Origin: an uncultured Collinsella sp.
Lineage (GTDB): Bacteria; Actinomycetota; Coriobacteriia; Coriobacteriales; Coriobacteriaceae
Assembly (NCBI GenBank): GCA_900554585.1
Contig: USHS01000035.1
Location: 1-9,109, forward strand
Direction of reading: 5' to 3'
DNA: 9,109 nucleotides
Shown here one piece after another: positions 6,201-9,109 of the stretch. A model generated the notes under the pieces. The model did not search any database, was not told the origin of the DNA, and was given only the letters and a program-made list of their open reading frames with translations. Every line of letters begins with the position of its first letter. Within the stretch, counting starts at the first letter, position 1. Position numbers and translations under genes: made by a program.

Positions 6201-6247
6201 GCTTAAGGGGTCGGGGTGTGAGCCGCGTAGGGACACACCCCTCAAGC
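6201..6247 (-). other. Inverted repeats in the IID 3' untranslated region
   Basis: GGGGTGTG (6213-6220) and CACACCCC (6234-6241) are perfect 8-bp arms with a 13-base loop. A competing pairing of GCTTAAGGGG (6201-6210) with CCCCTCAAGC (6238-6247), 10 positions with one mismatch, uses the same CCCC. Neither is followed by a T-run. Together with the terminator they make the 3' untranslated region after IID strongly structured. Function unknown. Confidence 0.5.
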
Positions 6248-6254
6248 TAGAGCC

Positions 6255-7337
6255 TTACCAGATGCTCGGCCAGAGACCAAGCGGGCCAGCGCCCAGGATG
6301 CCAAGGACGAAGAGCAGGAGAATGCCCTTGGTCGGGGTCCAGCTGTGCTTAGCGAACATGTAGTAAAGCAGCAGCGTAAGCATAAGCGGGACGAGCTTCG
6401 GGACGATGGTGTTGAGGGTGTCGGCAACAGAGAAGTTGACCGGATCCTCGGTAACGGTGCCGTAGGTCACGGACTCCATGCCGTTGCCCAGATCGGTGAC
6501 GCCGCACTCGACAGCGTTGCCGTCGGCATCGGAAGCGGTAAGGGCGTTGCCGTCCTTATCGGTCATGGCGATGGTACCGGCCTCAGCGGTCTCGGTATCG
6601 ATGCCCTCCATACCGGTGAAGTTCTCGGCCTCCTTCTCGGAGACGATCACGGTAGTAGCGGAGAGACCACGGGTGGTGCCGTTGGGGATCTGGAGGTTGA
6701 TCTGGGTGCCACCCATGGTGACGACCAGGCAACCGACGACGAAGACGCCCATGATGGAAGCGGCACGCGTGAAGGCCTGCATGTTGGCGGTCAGAGCGTC
6801 AATAGCGCTGGTGCCAAGCTTGTAGGACCAGTTCATGAGCCAGAAGCGCAGAGCGAACTGGACAGCGTTGAAGATCACCAGGAAGATGATCGGCGCAGCA
6901 GCGTTGCCGTTGATGGCCATGTTGGAGGTGATGCCGGCCGTGATAGGCACGAGCGTCAGCCAGAACAGGGCGTCACCGATACCACCGAGCGGGCCCATTG
7001 CGGCGACGCGGACGGCGCGGATCGTGGGGATGTCAACCTTGTTCTGCTCGAGCGAAAGCACGATGCCCATAACAAAGGTGACGAGGAACGGGTGGGTGTT
7101 GAAGAACTCCAGGTTGTGGCTCATGGAAGCCGCGAGGTCGTTCTTGTTGGTGTGGATCTTCTCCAGACCGGGGATGATGGAGTAGAGCCAGCCAGCGGCC
7201 TGCATACGCTCGTAGTTGAACGAGGCCTGCAGGAAGCAGGAGCGCCAAGCCATCTTGTTGAGGGTCTTCTGGTCGAGCTGCGGAGCAGGAGTGAGATCCT
7301 CGTAGTGCTCCGGGATTACATACTCATTAGATGCCAT
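6255..7337 (-). CDS. agaE: PTS N-acetylgalactosamine permease IID component (AgaE-like)
   Basis: Membrane subunit of the mannose-type PTS permease; with IIC it forms the channel that imports the sugar. It has 360 residues, against about 290 for E. coli AgaE. IID landmarks are FLQASFNYERMQ (35-46), HNLEFFNTHP (74-83), GPLGGIGDALFW (115-126), and hydrophobic segments near 84-97, 147-170, 195-209 and 312-328 with a final one at 337-352. Residues about 212-303 form an acidic, hydrophilic insertion absent from AgaE, containing two DxDGNA motifs (261-266 and 270-275, DKDGNA and DADGNA). The start at 7337 is chosen for GGAGGTGA 8 bases upstream; an in-frame ATG at 7370 would add 11 residues without support. 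It overlaps the IIC gene by 11 bases, implying coupled synthesis. GalNAc specificity follows from the neighbours and recalled similarity to AgaE. Confidence 0.9.
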   Translation of the reverse strand: MASNEYVIPEHYEDLTPAPQLDQKTLNKMAWRSCFLQASFNYERMQAAGWLYSIIPGLEKIHTNKNDLAASMSHNLEFFNTHPFLVTFVMGIVLSLEQNKVDIPTIRAVRVAAMGPLGGIGDALFWLTLVPITAGITSNMAINGNAAAPIIFLVIFNAVQFALRFWLMNWSYKLGTSAIDALTANMQAFTRAASIMGVFVVGCLVVTMGGTQINLQIPNGTTRGLSATTVIVSEKEAENFTGMEGIDTETAEAGTIAMTDKDGNALTASDADGNAVECGVTDLGNGMESVTYGTVTEDPVNFSVADTLNTIVPKLVPLMLTLLLYYMFAKHSWTPTKGILLLFVLGILGAGPLGLWPSIW

Positions 7338-8127
7338 CTTCGAAGTCACCTCCGTCAGAAACAGCTGCACCCTTCAGCTCGGTCTGCTGCTGGAAGTCCC
7401 AGAAAGCGATGCCGAAGCCGATGAGAGCGAGGATGAGCAGAGCAGGGGTTGCCAGCGAATCGTTGGCAACGGTGATGAGCGCGAGGCCAAAGCCCATGAG
7501 GAAGAAGCCCCACATATCGCGGTTCATCATAACCTTGAGCAGGACGGCGAAGCCGACGAAGCGCATCATGCCGCCTGCAGCGGACAGACCGGTCTGCAGC
7601 CAAGTCGGGATGGCGGAAGCGATGGTCTGACCAATGGTAGCGCCAGCGATGAAGAACAGGGTGACGACGACAGCGAAGATCAGGCCGAGCAGAGCCATGG
7701 CGAAGTAGTTCAGGCGCTCGATGCCCTTGGTGTCCGCGTTATGAGCCATGTTATCGGCCGTGGACATAAGCGGGGACATAAGCGTGAAGACCAGGGTAAC
7801 GCCGAGCTGACCAAGCAGGGCGAACGGAATGGCAAGGCCGACTGCCGCGTTGGGCTCGAGACCCGTAGCGATAGCGAGAATGGCTGCCATGATGCCGCCA
7901 ATGACGGCGTTAGGCGGCTGAGCGCCTCCGATCGGCATGTTGCCGATCGTCATGAGCTGATAAGTACCACCCACGAGAAGACCGGTATTGAGGTCGCCAA
8001 GGATAAGACCGATGACGGCGCCGGTGACGATGGGCTGATAGAGAGACTCGAGGAAGTCAAACTGGTCGATTGCCGCGATGAACGTGACGACGAAGACCAG
8101 AGCGATCTGGATGATCGAGTATTCCAT
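7327..8127 (-). CDS. agaW: PTS N-acetylgalactosamine permease IIC component (AgaW-like)
   Basis: Integral membrane sugar-translocating subunit of the mannose-family PTS, 266 residues, mostly hydrophobic. Family landmarks include LYQPIVTGAVIGLILGD (29-45), GGTYQLMTIG (53-62), GAQPPNAVIGG (68-78) and NADTKGIERLNY (130-141), which I recall as shared with E. coli AgaW. The N-terminus enters the membrane directly and the C-terminal 20 residues are hydrophilic, ending in FEDGI, an ending also present in AgaW as I remember it. The start at 8127 has AAGGAGGA 5-7 bases upstream. The final codons double as the ribosome binding site and start codon of the IID gene. Sugar specificity within the AgaW/AgaC/ManY group is inferred. 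Confidence 0.92.
   Translation of the reverse strand: MEYSIIQIALVFVVTFIAAIDQFDFLESLYQPIVTGAVIGLILGDLNTGLLVGGTYQLMTIGNMPIGGAQPPNAVIGGIMAAILAIATGLEPNAAVGLAIPFALLGQLGVTLVFTLMSPLMSTADNMAHNADTKGIERLNYFAMALLGLIFAVVVTLFFIAGATIGQTIASAIPTWLQTGLSAAGGMMRFVGFAVLLKVMMNRDMWGFFLMGFGLALITVANDSLATPALLILALIGFGIAFWDFQQQTELKGAAVSDGGDFEDGI
7346..7353 (-). promoter_or_regulatory. Ribosome binding site of IID inside the IIC gene
   Basis: GGAGGTGA on the minus strand, 8 bases before the ATG at 7337, is a near-perfect Shine-Dalgarno sequence. It is read in the IIC frame as part of the codons for Asp-Gly-Gly-Asp close to the C-terminus. It fixes the IID start and implies that ribosomes finishing IIC can restart on IID. 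Confidence 0.88.
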
Positions 8128-8217
8128 CTTGCTCCTCCTTTCAAAATGAATGTACGCACTTTGGATATCACGTACAGAACGTCAGGGTTTCACTCCTGAC
8201 AACGTGGATCACGAGGA
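8128..8217 (-). other. Intercistronic stem-loop between IIB and IIC genes
   Basis: The 90-base gap is the largest inside the PTS operon. GTCAGG (8181-8186) and CCTGAC (8195-8200) form a perfect 6-bp stem with an 8-base loop. It can be lengthened across an internal loop by ACGT at 8170-8173 and 8202-8205. A smaller dyad GTAC...GTAC lies nearer the IIC start. No T-run follows on the minus strand (GTTCTGTACG), so it is not a terminator. The IIC ribosome binding site ends the gap. Confidence 0.5.
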
Positions 8218-8700
8218 TTACGAGAAGAGCTTGCTCGTGTCCTCAACAGGCGTGCTCGGAACGCGCCTGATCTCCAACTCCACCCCCAATTCCTGCAGCT
8301 CTTTAAACGCAGCGACATCCTCGTCGTTAACTGCGACGGAGGTGGCGACTTGGCGCTTTCCTTCCGACATGTGCATGTTGCCGATGTTTACCTTCTTTAT
8401 AGGCACACCGCCCTTGACGAGCGTAAGCACGTCTTCCGGTGTTTCGGCCACGATGAAGATCTTCTGGCGCGGGCTCGCCTTGCCAATGACGTCGATGGTC
8501 TTCTGCAGAGAGAAGAAACGCGTAGCGACGCCGGCGGGAGCGGCCATCTTCATGAGGTTCTGGCGCATGGTGTTGGTCGCCACGTCGTCGTTGGCGACGA
8601 GGATGAGGTTGGAGCCCAGAGTGGAGTTCCACTGGGTGGCAACCTGACCATGAACCAGTCGGTTATCGATGCGGGTAAGAAGAATGTTGGGTTCTGCCAT
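8218..8700 (-). CDS. agaV: PTS N-acetylgalactosamine IIB component (AgaV-like)
   Basis: Cytoplasmic phosphotransfer subunit of the mannose-family PTS, 160 residues, the usual length. It takes phosphate from IIA on a histidine and passes it to the incoming sugar. The active site is His17 in RIDNRLVHGQV (10-20), the classic IIB-Man motif. LILVANDDVATN (32-43), TLVKGGVPIKKVNIGNMH (92-109) and the C-terminal third follow the pattern I recall for E. coli AgaV/AgaB more closely than ManX. The start at 8700 has AAGGA about 10 bases upstream. It follows the YajC-like gene by 36 bases and precedes IIC by 90 bases. AgaV versus AgaB (GalNAc versus galactosamine) cannot be separated firmly by eye; the nearby deacetylase favours GalNAc. 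Confidence 0.93.
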   Translation of the reverse strand: MAEPNILLTRIDNRLVHGQVATQWNSTLGSNLILVANDDVATNTMRQNLMKMAAPAGVATRFFSLQKTIDVIGKASPRQKIFIVAETPEDVLTLVKGGVPIKKVNIGNMHMSEGKRQVATSVAVNDEDVAAFKELQELGVELEIRRVPSTPVEDTSKLFS

Positions 8701-8736
8701 GTTGATCAGCTTCCTTTCGTTATTTGCTGACGACAG

Positions 8737-9018
8737 TTACTTGATCTCCTGAATCGCGTAACGCGAAACATCTACGACGGCTCCGGATCGGACTTTGATC
8801 TGGACCTTCTCGCCTTCGATGCCTTTGACGGTTCCGTAGATACCGCCGGCGAAAAGAACCTCCTGACCCGGCTTGAGCTCGGTGTGCAGCTCCTTGAAGT
8901 ACTTTTGCTTCTTCTTCATGTTGATTTGCGACCAGATGGTGTAAATCAAGCCCATGATGGCAAGCAGGCCTAAAAGGGCGACCGAGGAGCTCAGGACGTT
9001 GGCTCCGAAATCGGCCAT
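8737..9018 (-). CDS. yajC: YajC-like small membrane protein in the PTS operon
   Basis: Small protein of 93 residues with one N-terminal membrane segment (about 9-29, LSSSVALLGLLAIMGLIYTIW), a basic stretch MKKKQKYF (34-41), and a YajC-type SH3-like cytoplasmic domain: LKPGQEVLFAGGIYGTVKGI (48-67), VQIKVRSGAVVDVSRYAI (72-89). Orthodox YajC is an accessory of the SecDF translocase, usually encoded near secD and tgt. Here it sits between the probable IIA gene and IIB. Its ATG overlaps the upstream stop as TAATG, so translation is coupled to the PTS genes. YajC-like genes also occur in streptococcal mannose-family PTS clusters for host-glycan sugars, so a dedicated PTS-linked paralogue is likely. 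Its role there, perhaps assembling or stabilising the IIC-IID membrane complex, is unproven. Confidence 0.85.
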   Translation of the reverse strand: MADFGANVLSSSVALLGLLAIMGLIYTIWSQINMKKKQKYFKELHTELKPGQEVLFAGGIYGTVKGIEGEKVQIKVRSGAVVDVSRYAIQEIK

Positions 9019-9109
9019 TAGATGCCGTCCTCGTCGCCGAAGATATCCTCTTCGTCGGAGCCGGCAACGGATGCGACCGTCTGGGCGGTGATGCCCGTCT
9101 GGCCAACGG
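9018..9109 (-). CDS. C-terminal end of a probable PTS IIA component (partial)
   Basis: Only the last 29 complete codons before the stop at 9018-9020 are present; the gene continues past the right edge. The visible end has VGQTGITAQTV and then an acidic tail SDEEDIFGDEDGI. A man-family operon needs a IIA subunit, and none of the other genes here is one. From memory, Aga-type IIA proteins end in a comparable acidic segment closing in Gly-Ile, which supports the call. No phosphorylation-site histidine can be seen in this fragment. The stop overlaps the YajC-like start by one base. Another operon gene, such as a glycosidase, is the alternative. Confidence 0.65.
   Translation of the reverse strand, partial: VGQTGITAQTVASVAGSDEEDIFGDEDGI

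Noticed and set aside
7338..7370. Longer IID starting at 7370
   Set aside because: The additional 11 residues lie wholly inside the IIC gene and span the GGAGGTGA site that clearly serves the ATG at 7337.
6345..7424. Plus-strand open frame of about 359 codons opposite IID
   Set aside because: Antisense shadow rich in Gly, Asp and Val with no domain; IID is well supported on the minus strand.

Overview
The window reads as ordinary chromosomal DNA of a GC-rich (roughly 60%) Gram-positive gut actinobacterium. Coriobacteriia, most likely Collinsella, fits best. This is inferred from the acidic, Ala-rich protein style, the strong GGAGG-type ribosome binding sites, and a mannose-family PTS paired with lactic-acid-bacterium-type LacC and LacX-like proteins. 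No rRNA, tRNA, CRISPR array, insertion sequence or phage gene is visible.

Ten genes are visible, nine on the minus strand, so the window is best read from right to left. At the right edge is the last part of a probable PTS IIA gene (9018-9109). It is translationally coupled to a small YajC-like membrane protein gene (8737-9018), followed by PTS IIB (8218-8700), IIC (7327-8127) and IID (6255-7337). A strong intrinsic terminator (6150-6188) closes this operon. Next come a GntR/HutC-family regulator (5338-6069), the SIS-domain enzyme AgaS (4057-5223) with its own promoter and a palindromic candidate operator, another intrinsic terminator (3996-4038), and the deacetylase NagA/AgaA (2769-3938). 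A flavodoxin-like gene stands alone on the plus strand (2109-2693) and converges on nagA at a terminator. The left part holds a two-gene minus-strand unit: a LacX-like aldose-1-epimerase relative (1071-1952) and tagatose-6-phosphate kinase LacC (82-1017). The first 81 bases hold a perfect 12-bp-arm inverted repeat but no gene that can be defined.

Together the genes outline N-acetylgalactosamine (GalNAc) catabolism. The Man-family PTS imports GalNAc as GalNAc-6-phosphate. NagA/AgaA removes acetate to give galactosamine-6-phosphate. AgaS deaminates and isomerises this to tagatose-6-phosphate, and LacC phosphorylates that to tagatose-1,6-bisphosphate. The aldolase that would finish the route (LacD/GatY/KbaY type) is not in the window. 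The GntR regulator is the natural candidate to sense a sugar phosphate and control these genes through the TGGT-n4-ACCA palindrome over the agaS promoter. Mucin O-glycans are a plausible GalNAc source for a gut bacterium, but that is inference.

The pathway itself is known. The points worth a second look are the YajC-like gene inside the PTS operon, an acidic insertion of about 75-90 residues in IID with two DxDGNA motifs, the candidate operator, several intercistronic stem-loops, and a possible dispersed repeat at the left edge.
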